22,559 nt of DNA from CAYWNA01 sp964459305 (GTDB lineage Bacteria > Planctomycetota > Planctomycetia > Pirellulales > Pirellulaceae), in NCBI GenBank assembly GCA_964459305.1, contig CAYWNA010000218.1, positions 1 through 22,559 on the forward strand, read 5' to 3'. Below, one piece after another: positions 7,542-15,153 of the stretch (position 1 is its first letter; each line of letters starts with the position of its first letter). Below the pieces are notes generated by a model. It saw only the letters and a list, made by a program, of their open reading frames with translations. It did no database searches and had not been told where the DNA came from. The translations under genes and the position numbers were made by a program.

Positions 7542-9239
7542 ATGATCGTTGCCAAAACGGCTTTACCTACGACCGCTCTCGGCCCGCGCCAATTGGACAT
7601 GGCGCGCGCGGCGCTCGAATCGGATGGGCGCCTCGATCAGCTTGCGCTTGAGCTGGGATTCGCCGCCGAGGAGGATCTTTTCAGGGCCATCGGTGAAGCG
7701 TTGGGCATGGAGTTCCTCGATCTGGCCACGGCCAAGATCGACGCCTCTGCCCTAGCGAATTTCCCCATCAAGTTTATCCATCGTTACAGCGTGTTTCCGA
7801 TCTGCCGGAAGCACAATTCGCTGGTCGTTGCATCAGGCAACCCATTCGATCTTCATGCCCTGGATGCGATCAGCGCAGCCGTTGGGATGAGTGTGATCCC
7901 GGTTGTGGCTTTGCCCGACGAGTTGGCCAGGCTGGTGAAGACTCACCTGGGCGTTGGGGCGGAAACGGTGGACGACCTGATCACCATCCGGGAACAGCAG
8001 GACACCAAGGTCCAAATTCTGGATGAGGTGGAGTGGGATCGTTCCGAAGCGTCCGAGGCCGCCCAGGAGGCGTCGGTCGTCCGTTTGGTCAATGAGATCC
8101 TCGTCGAGGCGATTGAGGCCCGGGCAAGCGATATCCACTTGGAGTCCCAGGCCGCCGGGATGAAGATCCGCTATCGTATTGACGGTGTGCTGCTGAAACA
8201 GCCCACGCCGCCACAGATCAACCGCTTCCAGGCCGCAATCATCAGCCGTCTGAAGATCATGGCGAAACTGAACATCGCCGAACGGCGCGTGCCTCAAGAC
8301 GGCCGGATCAAGTTGCGCGTATCGGGACGCGAGATCGACATCCGTGTTTCTGTGATTCCCATGCTGCACGGCGAGGGGATTGTCATGCGAATCCTGGACA
8401 AGGATAGCATGAACTTCTCGCTTCGCGGGGTCGGCATGAACAAGGATATTTACAAACAGTTCAATCGCCTGATCGGCCAGCCACACGGGATCGTCCTTGT
8501 CACTGGGCCGACCGGATCGGGGAAGACCACGACGCTGTACAGCGCTTTGAGTGAGATCAAGGACGAGAAGACTAAAATCATCACCACCGAGGATCCGATC
8601 GAATATCAGTTGGACGGCATCAATCAGATCCAGGTTCATGCCAAGGTCGGCTTGACGTTTGCCACGAGCTTGCGAAGCATTCTGCGACACGATCCCGACG
8701 TGGTGCTGGTGGGCGAAATCCGCGATCTGGAGACGGCCGAAAACGCCGTTCAAGCATCGCTGACCGGGCACTTGGTGTTCAGCACGTTGCACACCAACGA
8801 TGCTGCCGGGGCCTTCATGCGGTTGGTGGACATGGGAGTCGAGCCGTTTCTGGTGTGCAGCACGGTCGAAGGCGTGATGGCCCAGCGATTGGTGCGCACG
8901 CTGTGCTCCGATTGTTCCGAACCGTTCCTTCCCAGTCCCGATAACGTGCCCGATGATTTCCCGCTAGAAGACTGCTTGAAGAAAGACACTGCCATCTACC
9001 AACCGGTGGGATGTCGTCACTGCCGAGGGACCGGTTACCGCGGACGTGAAGGGATCTTCGAGTTATTGGTGACGGACGACGAAGTTCGCAACTTGGCGAC
9101 CGACCGGGCGCCAACGAACCTCGTCAAGGAAGCGGCCGTTAAAGCAGGAATGAGGACGCTGCGCCAGGATGGCTGGAGAAAAGTCTGCCGCGGAGAGACG
9201 ACCATCGACGAAGTGCTCCGCGTGACGAAATCTGACTGA
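7542..9239 (+). CDS. gspE: Type II secretion ATPase GspE
   Basis: The protein has 565 residues from ATG 7542 (MIVAKTALP). An in-frame TTG at 7479 would add 21 residues that look unconserved. Residues about 15-135 form the N-terminal GspE/MshE-type domain that contacts GspL. Residues about 175-560 are the secretion ATPase: Walker A GPTGSGKT at 322-329, Asp box ITTEDPIEY at 347-355, Walker B region ILRHDPDVVLVGEIRD at 380-395 and His box TGHLVFSTLHTNDA at 408-421. The zinc tetracysteine is complete (C455, C458, C491, C494). It should act as a cytoplasmic hexamer driving pseudopilus assembly through GspF and GspL. It is the first gene of the operon, and gspF starts 10 nt after its stop. The length matches the family. 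Confidence 0.97.
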   Translation: MIVAKTALPTTALGPRQLDMARAALESDGRLDQLALELGFAAEEDLFRAIGEALGMEFLDLATAKIDASALANFPIKFIHRYSVFPICRKHNSLVVASGNPFDLHALDAISAAVGMSVIPVVALPDELARLVKTHLGVGAETVDDLITIREQQDTKVQILDEVEWDRSEASEAAQEASVVRLVNEILVEAIEARASDIHLESQAAGMKIRYRIDGVLLKQPTPPQINRFQAAIISRLKIMAKLNIAERRVPQDGRIKLRVSGREIDIRVSVIPMLHGEGIVMRILDKDSMNFSLRGVGMNKDIYKQFNRLIGQPHGIVLVTGPTGSGKTTTLYSALSEIKDEKTKIITTEDPIEYQLDGINQIQVHAKVGLTFATSLRSILRHDPDVVLVGEIRDLETAENAVQASLTGHLVFSTLHTNDAAGAFMRLVDMGVEPFLVCSTVEGVMAQRLVRTLCSDCSEPFLPSPDNVPDDFPLEDCLKKDTAIYQPVGCRHCRGTGYRGREGIFELLVTDDEVRNLATDRAPTNLVKEAAVKAGMRTLRQDGWRKVCRGETTIDEVLRVTKSD

Positions 9240-9249
9240 AGTCACAGCC

Positions 9250-10455
9250 ATGCCCGAGTTCGCCTACACGGCCCGATCCCTTGCCGGCGAAGATGTCGCC
9301 GGCACGATGAACGCTGCGAGCAAGCGGGAGATTCTGAGTGCGCTGGCCGATCGGTCCTTGGCCCCCTTGCAGGTCGTTGAGAAGACGAAACGCGAGTGGT
9401 TGAGCCCCACGAAAGTCAAGACGCCCGTGTTGGTCGCCAATCTGGCGCAGCTGGCAGACCTGCTGAAAAACGGCGTACCGTTGCTGGAGGCCCTGGATAT
9501 CCTCGCCGGCCAATGCCCGCATGCGGGTCTGGCAAAAATCCTGACGGATGTCCGCGACCAGGTTGCCGAGGGCGCCGCGCTGGACCAGGCATTCGCCAAT
9601 CACACTGACGTTTTTGGTGAATTGGCGATCAGCATGGTTCGTGCCGGTGCCGAAGGGGCCTTTCTGGAGGAGGCGCTGGAGCGTACGGCCAAGTTCCTGG
9701 AGACGCAACAGGAATTGAAGTCCCGTGTGATCGGCGCGATGATCTATCCGTCGTTTCTTATGGGTCTGGGTCTGACGATCACGATCTTGTTGATCGTCGT
9801 TTTTGTACCCAAATTTGCCGAACTGTTTACTCGGCTGGAACAGGAAGGCGGCGGTCTGCCGATGGCAACGGTTGTGCTGTTAGGCACCAGCGACTTCTTG
9901 GGAAAGTATGGGCTGTTCGTGGGCGCGGTCCTTGCGATGGCGGCCTTCTGGCTGCGACGCGCTGCGGCCACCGAGCGCGGCAGGCTTGTGGTCGACCGGT
10001 GGAAGCTGAAGATTCCATTGGCCGGAGCGGTTTTTCACAGCTATGCAGTTTCGCGTTTCTGTCGTATCCTTGGTACTTTGCTGCGCAACGGTGTGCCTTT
10101 ACTAAAGGCGATTGACATCAGCAGCGATTCGGCCGGTAATCGTGTCCTGGCGCGCGCCATTCGCGAATCCGGCGAAAACGTCTCGGCGGGCGAGTCGTTG
10201 TCCGGACCGCTGGCCCAATGCGGGCTGGTCCCGCGGCCGGTGATGGCCATGATCAGCGTGGCCGAGGAGGCAAACAATCTGGACGAAGTGTTGGTCAGCA
10301 TTGCTGACGGCCTGGATCGCAAGACCGCGCGACAGATCGACGTGATGGTCCGATTGGCCGAACCGGCGATGCTGTTGGCAATGGGAGTGATTGTGGGGTT
10401 CGTGCTCGTAGCACTGCTCTTACCTGTATTCGACGCAATGACCATGATGGGCTGA
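9250..10455 (+). CDS. gspF: Type II secretion inner-membrane platform protein GspF
   Basis: The protein has 401 residues, normal for GspF. It begins with the family start MPEFAYTARSLAGE. Two T2SSF repeats are visible: about 63-186 (LAQLADLLKNGVPLLEALDIL) and about 268-390 (SRFCRILGTLLRNGVPLLKAIDI). Hydrophobic segments lie at about 168-192, 217-236 and 372-395, giving the usual three membrane passes. It is the platform that couples GspE motion to pseudopilin extraction. It starts 10 nt after gspE without a strong ribosome site, so translational coupling to gspE is likely. Confidence 0.96.
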   Translation: MPEFAYTARSLAGEDVAGTMNAASKREILSALADRSLAPLQVVEKTKREWLSPTKVKTPVLVANLAQLADLLKNGVPLLEALDILAGQCPHAGLAKILTDVRDQVAEGAALDQAFANHTDVFGELAISMVRAGAEGAFLEEALERTAKFLETQQELKSRVIGAMIYPSFLMGLGLTITILLIVVFVPKFAELFTRLEQEGGGLPMATVVLLGTSDFLGKYGLFVGAVLAMAAFWLRRAAATERGRLVVDRWKLKIPLAGAVFHSYAVSRFCRILGTLLRNGVPLLKAIDISSDSAGNRVLARAIRESGENVSAGESLSGPLAQCGLVPRPVMAMISVAEEANNLDEVLVSIADGLDRKTARQIDVMVRLAEPAMLLAMGVIVGFVLVALLLPVFDAMTMMG

Positions 10456-10466
10456 TGACACACGAG

Positions 10467-10482
10467 CCGGCCAGTGGGCCGG
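10467..10482 (+). other. GC-rich hairpin in the gspF-gspG gap
   Basis: CCGGCC / AGTG / GGCCGG forms a perfect 6-bp stem with a 4-nt loop, 12 nt after the gspF stop and 42 nt before the gspG start. There is no T-tract, so it is not a typical terminator. It could be an mRNA processing or stability boundary just upstream of the major pseudopilin gene. Confidence 0.5.
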
Positions 10483-10524
10483 TGCTTCGACATACCACGC
10501 CCGGAACTAAACGGAGGGAGAAAC

Positions 10525-11106
10525 ATGGTTAAGATGAAACGAAGAACACGTCGTCAGGGTTTTACCCTGACAGAGTTGTTGATCGTACTGGCAATCTTGG
10601 TGATGCTGGTCGCGCTGGTCCTGCCCCGATTCTTAGGCGCGCGAAAGAAGGCCGACCGTCAGGCGGCCGAGACCCAGATCGGGCTGTTTAGCGGGTCGTT
10701 AGAAAGATATGCCCTGGACACCAAGGATTTTCCCACAACCGAACAAGGGCTTCAGGCGCTGTTCACACCGCCCGCCGATGGCGACGAATCGACCGTTGCC
10801 GGTTGGGAGGGGCCGTATGTGAACAAGGACGCGTTGCCGAAGGATCCGTGGGGGAACGAATTCCAGTACGCCTATCCGCCGGAACGCGGAAGAGGCGATC
10901 TTCCTGACATTTGGTCGTGGGGACCCGACAAGGAGGACGGCACCGAGGACGACATCTGCAGTTGGAGCGCCAGCGGAGGCGGCGCAGAGGGCGACGAGTT
11001 TGGGGGCGGTTTGGACGAAGACATCGATATTGACATCGACATCGATCTTGGACCAGGTCCCGGAGCCGGACCCAGCGCCCTACCCACCAGCGGTTCGGAG
11101 TTCTAG
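10525..11106 (+). CDS. gspG: Major pseudopilin GspG with an acidic C-terminal tail
   Basis: The protein has 193 residues from ATG 10525, preceded by GGAGGG with 6-nt spacing, the best ribosome site in the operon. An upstream GTG at 10474 is rejected. The prepilin peptidase site is QG/FTLTE, cut after G12 with the +5 glutamate at E17, followed by a hydrophobic helix to about residue 38. The GspG core follows: TTEQGLQALF at 71-80, GPYVNKDALPKDPWGNEFQYAYP at 97-118, and the calcium-loop region SWGPDKEDGTEDD at 131-143. After ICSW (144-147) the protein continues for about 45 residues that usual GspG proteins lack: Gly/Glu-rich, then DEDIDIDIDIDL (164-175), then a Gly/Pro/Ser end. It should be the main pseudopilus subunit. 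Confidence 0.95.
   Translation: MVKMKRRTRRQGFTLTELLIVLAILVMLVALVLPRFLGARKKADRQAAETQIGLFSGSLERYALDTKDFPTTEQGLQALFTPPADGDESTVAGWEGPYVNKDALPKDPWGNEFQYAYPPERGRGDLPDIWSWGPDKEDGTEDDICSWSASGGGAEGDEFGGGLDEDIDIDIDIDLGPGPGAGPSALPTSGSEF
11021..11046 (+). repeat. Short GACATC/GATATT hexamer repeat inside gspG
   Basis: Alternating Asp and Ile codons are built from near-identical six-base units (GACATCGATATTGACATC and on), encoding the DIDIDIDI stretch. Such runs can gain or lose units by slippage without breaking the frame, so the tail length may vary among strains. Confidence 0.7.
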
Positions 11107-11153
11107 CTGGGACCGTGAATACCAGTCACCGAACTCGCGCGAGATTTGGAGCC

Positions 11154-11171
11154 GGAAGTCGCACGACTTCC
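11154..11171 (+). other. Hairpin in the gspG-gspH gap
   Basis: GGAAGTC / GCAC / GACTTCC is a perfect 7-bp stem with a 4-nt loop, 47 nt after the gspG stop and 16 nt before the chosen gspH start. A smaller palindrome, CTCGCGCGAG, lies about 10 nt upstream. No T-tract follows. It could protect the 3' end of a processed gspG message or lower readthrough into gspH. Confidence 0.5.
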
Positions 11172-11187
11172 GCGACGACGTGTTGGT

Positions 11188-11835
11188 ATGTCATTACCTT
11201 CGAGTTCCCTGAAACTTGCCTCTCCTACGCTTCGGCGACGTTGCGGGTACACGTTGCTGGAGCTAATCATCGTCGTTGCTATCCTGGCCATGGTGCTGAG
11301 CCTTGCATTGCCCACGATGCGCAAGATGTCGTACAAGGGGCGGCTACAAGACGCCGCCAGGCAGGTTCGTATCAAACTGGTTCGCGCGCGGCTTGATGCG
11401 ATCGAATCGGGACAGGTCCGCCTGTTCCGCTACCAGCCAGGCACGGGCTACTACGAAACCCTGTCCGGAAGCCAGGAAACAGACGCCGCGGATGCGCTGG
11501 CTCTGATGACGGGGAACGACGGCCCAATCGACGACCGCCTGCTCGAAGGAGAGGTCGAAGTCGAAACTGCACCGCAGAACGAACTGGCTGGCGGTGTTTT
11601 CTTTCTGGACGCGGCCGGAAACGGCTCGGACAATTTCGAGCAGCCCCAGGGTATGGGTTGGTCGGCACCGATCGTTTTCTTGCCCAACGGCCGAACCATG
11701 AACGCCCGCCTATCGCTGGGCAACGAGCAATACCGGGTGGATCTTGCACTGCGAGGATTGACCGGCACCGTCAAAATCAGCCAGATTCGACGCGTAGAAA
11801 CCGGTGCCGAACGGGCGCTGGAGGACTTCCAATGA
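11188..11835 (+). CDS. gspH: Minor pseudopilin GspH
   Basis: The protein has 215 residues from ATG 11188 (MSLPSSS). A TTG at 11146 in the same frame would lengthen the leader by 14 residues; neither has a clear ribosome site. The prepilin motif is RRRCG/YTLLE, cut after G20 with E25 at +5, followed by the helix LIIVVAILAMVLSLALP. The beta-rich C-terminal part (VFFLDAAGNGS, APIVFLPNGRT, RVDLALRGLTGTVKI) fits the GspH/FimT fold. GspH is a minor pseudopilin near the pseudopilus tip. Its TGA overlaps the gspI ATG by 4 nt, so the two are translationally coupled. Confidence 0.9.
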   Translation: MSLPSSSLKLASPTLRRRCGYTLLELIIVVAILAMVLSLALPTMRKMSYKGRLQDAARQVRIKLVRARLDAIESGQVRLFRYQPGTGYYETLSGSQETDAADALALMTGNDGPIDDRLLEGEVEVETAPQNELAGGVFFLDAAGNGSDNFEQPQGMGWSAPIVFLPNGRTMNARLSLGNEQYRVDLALRGLTGTVKISQIRRVETGAERALEDFQ

Positions 11836-12305
11836 AACGGAAACGCCAAGGCGGATTCTCGTTGATGGAAGTGCTCCTGGCCACGAGCATTCTGCTGGCA
11901 TGTCTGATCGTGCTGGGCCAGTTGGCGGTTGTCGGCAGAAGACACGCCGAGGATGCGGCGGTGCTTACGACGTCGCAATTGATTTGCCAGACCAAGTTGA
12001 ACGAGATTTTGATCGGCGCCGCGCCGGCAGCATCGGTGGATGCTCAACCGGTGGACGACAATCCCGGCTGGGTGTATTCGGTCGAAGTGGAACCGTTGGA
12101 GCGATTCGGTCTGGTTGCGCTTCGGGTAACCGTATCGCAGCAGGACTCCGAATTCTCGTCCGACTCGACGGAGCATACCGGGAAACGATTCACGCTCACG
12201 CGCTGGATGCACACGCCGGATCAGCCGAACGGCGAGATATCAGATTTCGATTGGCTGGGAGATTCTCCGTTCGAATCCATCTTTGGCGGAGAGTTGCTTC
12301 AATGA
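11832..12305 (+). CDS. gspI: Minor pseudopilin GspI
   Basis: The protein has 157 residues. The ATG overlaps the gspH stop (ATGA), with GGAGG 7 nt upstream inside gspH. A short leader MKRKRQGG precedes the cleavage site G8/F9 (FSLMEVLLATSILL), with the +5 glutamate at E13. A short beta-rich body follows, as in GspI (WVYSVEVEPL, LVALRVTVSQQ). GspI should form the tip complex with GspJ and GspK. The protein is somewhat longer than the family minimum because of an acidic C-terminus ending FGGELLQ. Confidence 0.92.
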   Translation: MKRKRQGGFSLMEVLLATSILLACLIVLGQLAVVGRRHAEDAAVLTTSQLICQTKLNEILIGAAPAASVDAQPVDDNPGWVYSVEVEPLERFGLVALRVTVSQQDSEFSSDSTEHTGKRFTLTRWMHTPDQPNGEISDFDWLGDSPFESIFGGELLQ

Positions 12306-13444
12306 TCAATAAACGCAGCGGAAAAGGGGGCAGGACCAGGGTGTTCGGTTTGCAGCCATTGAACGGATTGCATGACCTAGAAATGCCGCGAACTGAACAC
12401 ACCAGTCCTGACCTCTTCTTTTCCGCACGTCGTCGCGCGGTCACTCGGGGCTACACGTTGGTGGAAATGCTGCTGGCTACGGCGCTTTCGGCTTCCCTGT
12501 TGTTGGCATTGTGGAGCATGTTCAGCATCTACACGAATCTGTTTGAAAAAGGCCAATCCAGGGTCGAACAAGCTCAGCTTTGTCGCGCCCTGATGCAGCA
12601 GATATCGGACGATCTTCACGCGGCGGTCCAGGACCCGATTGGCGGTACGTCCACCGAAACGCCAGGGTCCGTGCCAGTGCGGCGATTCGGCTTGTCCGGC
12701 TCACAGCACGAGTTGCGTTTCGACGTGCTTCAGGTAACGCCGCAGCAAGGAAACCCGGTTCCTGCCGGAAACTGGCAGCCGGCAATGGGGGAAGTTTCCA
12801 TTGCTCGGGTGCCGGAGTTGCGCACGATCTATTACGAATTTAGCGATCCCGTTCTCTTCGAAGGCACGGACGACAATTCGCCGACCGGCCTGATCCGGCG
12901 AGAACTCGATTTCGAAACGCCCGTCGGCCAGGCGGATGAGCAAGGCTTCGTCGACTCGGCCTTCGCAACGGACTCGTTAGGCGGATTGGCCGGGGGCGAT
13001 GAAGCTCTTCCCGGCACGTCTTCAAACGATCCAGTAGACACTTCGGTGGTTTGGGTCCCGGAAGTCGTGGGTGTCGAGTTTCGCTATTTCGATGGAAATG
13101 CCTGGACCGGTGCATGGAGCAGCCTCCAGCGGAAATCGCTGCCCGTGGCTGTCGAGGTCACTCTTCGCATGGCTGATTCTGATGCCGCTGACCCAAACCA
13201 GCCGCTCGCCGATGACGAAGTATTCTCCGATCGGGAAATCGCGGAGGCTCAGGAGCCGCCGTTCCGAGTGGTCGTCGACCTGCCGGGTTCGCCATCGTAC
13301 CGCAAGCCGCGTCCGCCGCGACCCACGACGACCCGACCACGTCCCAGAGTGCCAGTACGCCGAATTGCGCCGCCGCGAAGGCAGCCGACGAGGCCCCCGG
13401 TTCGAATCGCGCCGGAGGAGTGGATCCGGACACAATCACGATGA
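12302..13444 (+). CDS. gspJ: Minor pseudopilin GspJ with long leader and Pro/Arg-rich tail
   Basis: The protein has 380 residues from the ATG that overlaps the gspI stop by 4 nt. The prepilin site is TRG/YTLVE, cut after G50 with E55 at +5, then a helix MLLATALSASLLLALWSMF. The 50-residue leader is much longer than usual; M28 (MPRTEH) is an alternative start, but the 4-nt overlap favours the longer form. The middle carries the GspJ-type beta domain (QISDDLHAAVQDP, HELRFDVLQ, GVEFRYFDGNAW, LPVAVEVTLRM). Residues 334-380 are a strongly basic Pro/Arg-rich tail (RKPRPPRP, RPRPRVPVRR) absent from typical GspJ. GspJ normally caps the pseudopilus with GspI and GspK. Confidence 0.9.
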   Translation: MINKRSGKGGRTRVFGLQPLNGLHDLEMPRTEHTSPDLFFSARRRAVTRGYTLVEMLLATALSASLLLALWSMFSIYTNLFEKGQSRVEQAQLCRALMQQISDDLHAAVQDPIGGTSTETPGSVPVRRFGLSGSQHELRFDVLQVTPQQGNPVPAGNWQPAMGEVSIARVPELRTIYYEFSDPVLFEGTDDNSPTGLIRRELDFETPVGQADEQGFVDSAFATDSLGGLAGGDEALPGTSSNDPVDTSVVWVPEVVGVEFRYFDGNAWTGAWSSLQRKSLPVAVEVTLRMADSDAADPNQPLADDEVFSDREIAEAQEPPFRVVVDLPGSPSYRKPRPPRPTTTRPRPRVPVRRIAPPRRQPTRPPVRIAPEEWIRTQSR

Positions 13445-15126
13445 AACGTATAGCAACCCAATTCGACAATACGACAGGCGGCAGCGCTCGAAGGTCGCGC
13501 AGCAGCAGACGTCGCGGCTTTGTTCTGCTGATCGTCATGGTCGTCGTGGTGCTGGTCAGTCTTGCCGGCTTGAGTTTTGTTCTGACTTTATCCACCGAAA
13601 ACAAGGCGGCGCATCTGCGCGGCGACCAGCTTTCCCTGGAACAAGCATTGGCATCCGGGGAAGAACTGGTGAAAGCGGTTTGCAGTCAATCGTGCGACGG
13701 ACGACAGGAATCGGGTGGTGTGTTCGACAACGCCGACCTGTTCCAAGGAGTGGTATTGGACGAATTCGAAGCAGAGATCAACCGCATACGCTTCAGCGTC
13801 GTTTCGCCTCAAATCCAGAATGACGAGATCGCAGGTGTCCGTTATGGAATGCAAGACGAATCGGCACGGTTGAATTTGGCCGTTCTTTCCAAGTGGGAAC
13901 GGCAGCAGGAGGGCGCGGCCACGGACGCCCTGATGAATCTGCCCGGGATGACCGAGGCGATGGCCAACGCGATTCTAGATTGGATCGATGCCGACGACGC
14001 GGCGCGGCCATCCGGTGCGGAAACCGAGTACTACACCGGCCGCGGCCTTCCGTACAGCCCCCGCAACGGCGTACCGATGTCCTTGGAGGAATTGCTGCTG
14101 GTGCGGGACATCAGCCGCCTCAGCTTGTTCGGAGCCGATGCGGACATCAACTATCAGGTGGACGACCGGGAAATGAGCGTGTCATCGGTTGGGCCGGCTC
14201 GCGGTATCGGTGGCGGTAGCCTGCCGTGGGCGTCGCTGTTGACCGTGTACAGCGCCGAGCGGAATACGGCGTGCGACGGCACGCCGCGGATCAACTTGAA
14301 CGAACGAGACTTGCAGAAACTGCACCAACAGTTGGACGAAGTGTTTGATTCGAACTGGGCTCGGTTTATTGTCGCCTATCGCCAGTTTGGCCCGTATGAC
14401 GAATCACGCCCACGCGACACGCGGCCGACGGCCGGACGGTCGCGGCCTCGGGGCAATGCGAGCCGGAGGCAATCCGCGACCCAAGTCGTTCGCACCGACA
14501 CGATCGACGACATCGATCTCTCCTTGCCTTCCCGCTTCGAGTTTGAATCGGTGTTGGATCTGGTGGGTGCCGAGATCTTGATCCCCGGAGGCGAAGGGGA
14601 CACTCCGGAGGAGCTTGAGGATCTGATTGTGGAAGGTCCATTCGTGGACGATCCTAACCTCATTCGGGAGTACCTACCCAATCTGGTCGATCGCACAACC
14701 GTGCTGAGTGATTCCATCATTCACGGCAGGCTGAACGTTAACCGGGCACCTCGCGCCGTGCTCTTGGGGGTGCCGGGACTGGAGCGATCCGTCGTGGACC
14801 AGATTATCACCTCGCGCGGCAGGGGATTTGGCGACGACATACGCAGCCACCGCCACGCTATCTGGCTGTTGACCGAGGGAATCATCGACATCGATCAAAT
14901 GAAGGAACTAATGCCCTACGTGACCGGAAGCGGCGACGTGTTCCGTGCCCAGGTAGTCGCCTGTCACGAGACTTCCGGTCTTTCGGCCCGGGCCGAGTTT
15001 GTCGTCGACTCTACCGTCTCGCCGCCGCGGCAAATATACTGGAAAGATCTCAGTTTACTGGGACGAGGCTTCCCGCTCGATGTGCTGGGCGTCGATCAGT
15101 CGGCAGCAGCCACATCGATTCGCTAA
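13441..15126 (+). CDS. gspK: Minor pseudopilin GspK (pseudopilus tip)
   Basis: The protein has 561 residues; the ATG overlaps the gspJ TGA by 4 nt. The leader is 26 residues and basic, ending SSRRRG/FVLLIVMVVVV. Position +5 is isoleucine rather than glutamate, as is normal for GspK. Family hallmarks follow: YGMQDESARLNLAVL, then NLPGMTEAMANAILDWIDADD, then an ETEYYTGRGLPYSPRNGVP..LEELLLVR region. It is longer than the roughly 330 residues of enterobacterial GspK because of a second helix-hairpin-helix-like half (VPGLERSVVDQIITSRG) and an Arg-rich linker near residues 323-350. It should sit at the pseudopilus tip on top of GspI and GspJ. Confidence 0.93.
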   Translation: MKRIATQFDNTTGGSARRSRSSRRRGFVLLIVMVVVVLVSLAGLSFVLTLSTENKAAHLRGDQLSLEQALASGEELVKAVCSQSCDGRQESGGVFDNADLFQGVVLDEFEAEINRIRFSVVSPQIQNDEIAGVRYGMQDESARLNLAVLSKWERQQEGAATDALMNLPGMTEAMANAILDWIDADDAARPSGAETEYYTGRGLPYSPRNGVPMSLEELLLVRDISRLSLFGADADINYQVDDREMSVSSVGPARGIGGGSLPWASLLTVYSAERNTACDGTPRINLNERDLQKLHQQLDEVFDSNWARFIVAYRQFGPYDESRPRDTRPTAGRSRPRGNASRRQSATQVVRTDTIDDIDLSLPSRFEFESVLDLVGAEILIPGGEGDTPEELEDLIVEGPFVDDPNLIREYLPNLVDRTTVLSDSIIHGRLNVNRAPRAVLLGVPGLERSVVDQIITSRGRGFGDDIRSHRHAIWLLTEGIIDIDQMKELMPYVTGSGDVFRAQVVACHETSGLSARAEFVVDSTVSPPRQIYWKDLSLLGRGFPLDVLGVDQSAAATSIR

Positions 15127-15153
15127 CGTGAGAAACCGCAGGCTCCATCACCA

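Noticed and set aside
7833..8792. 319-codon minus-strand open frame within gspE
   Set aside because: Shadow of the gspE ATPase, where all catalytic motifs are in the plus frame; high GC makes long antisense frames common.
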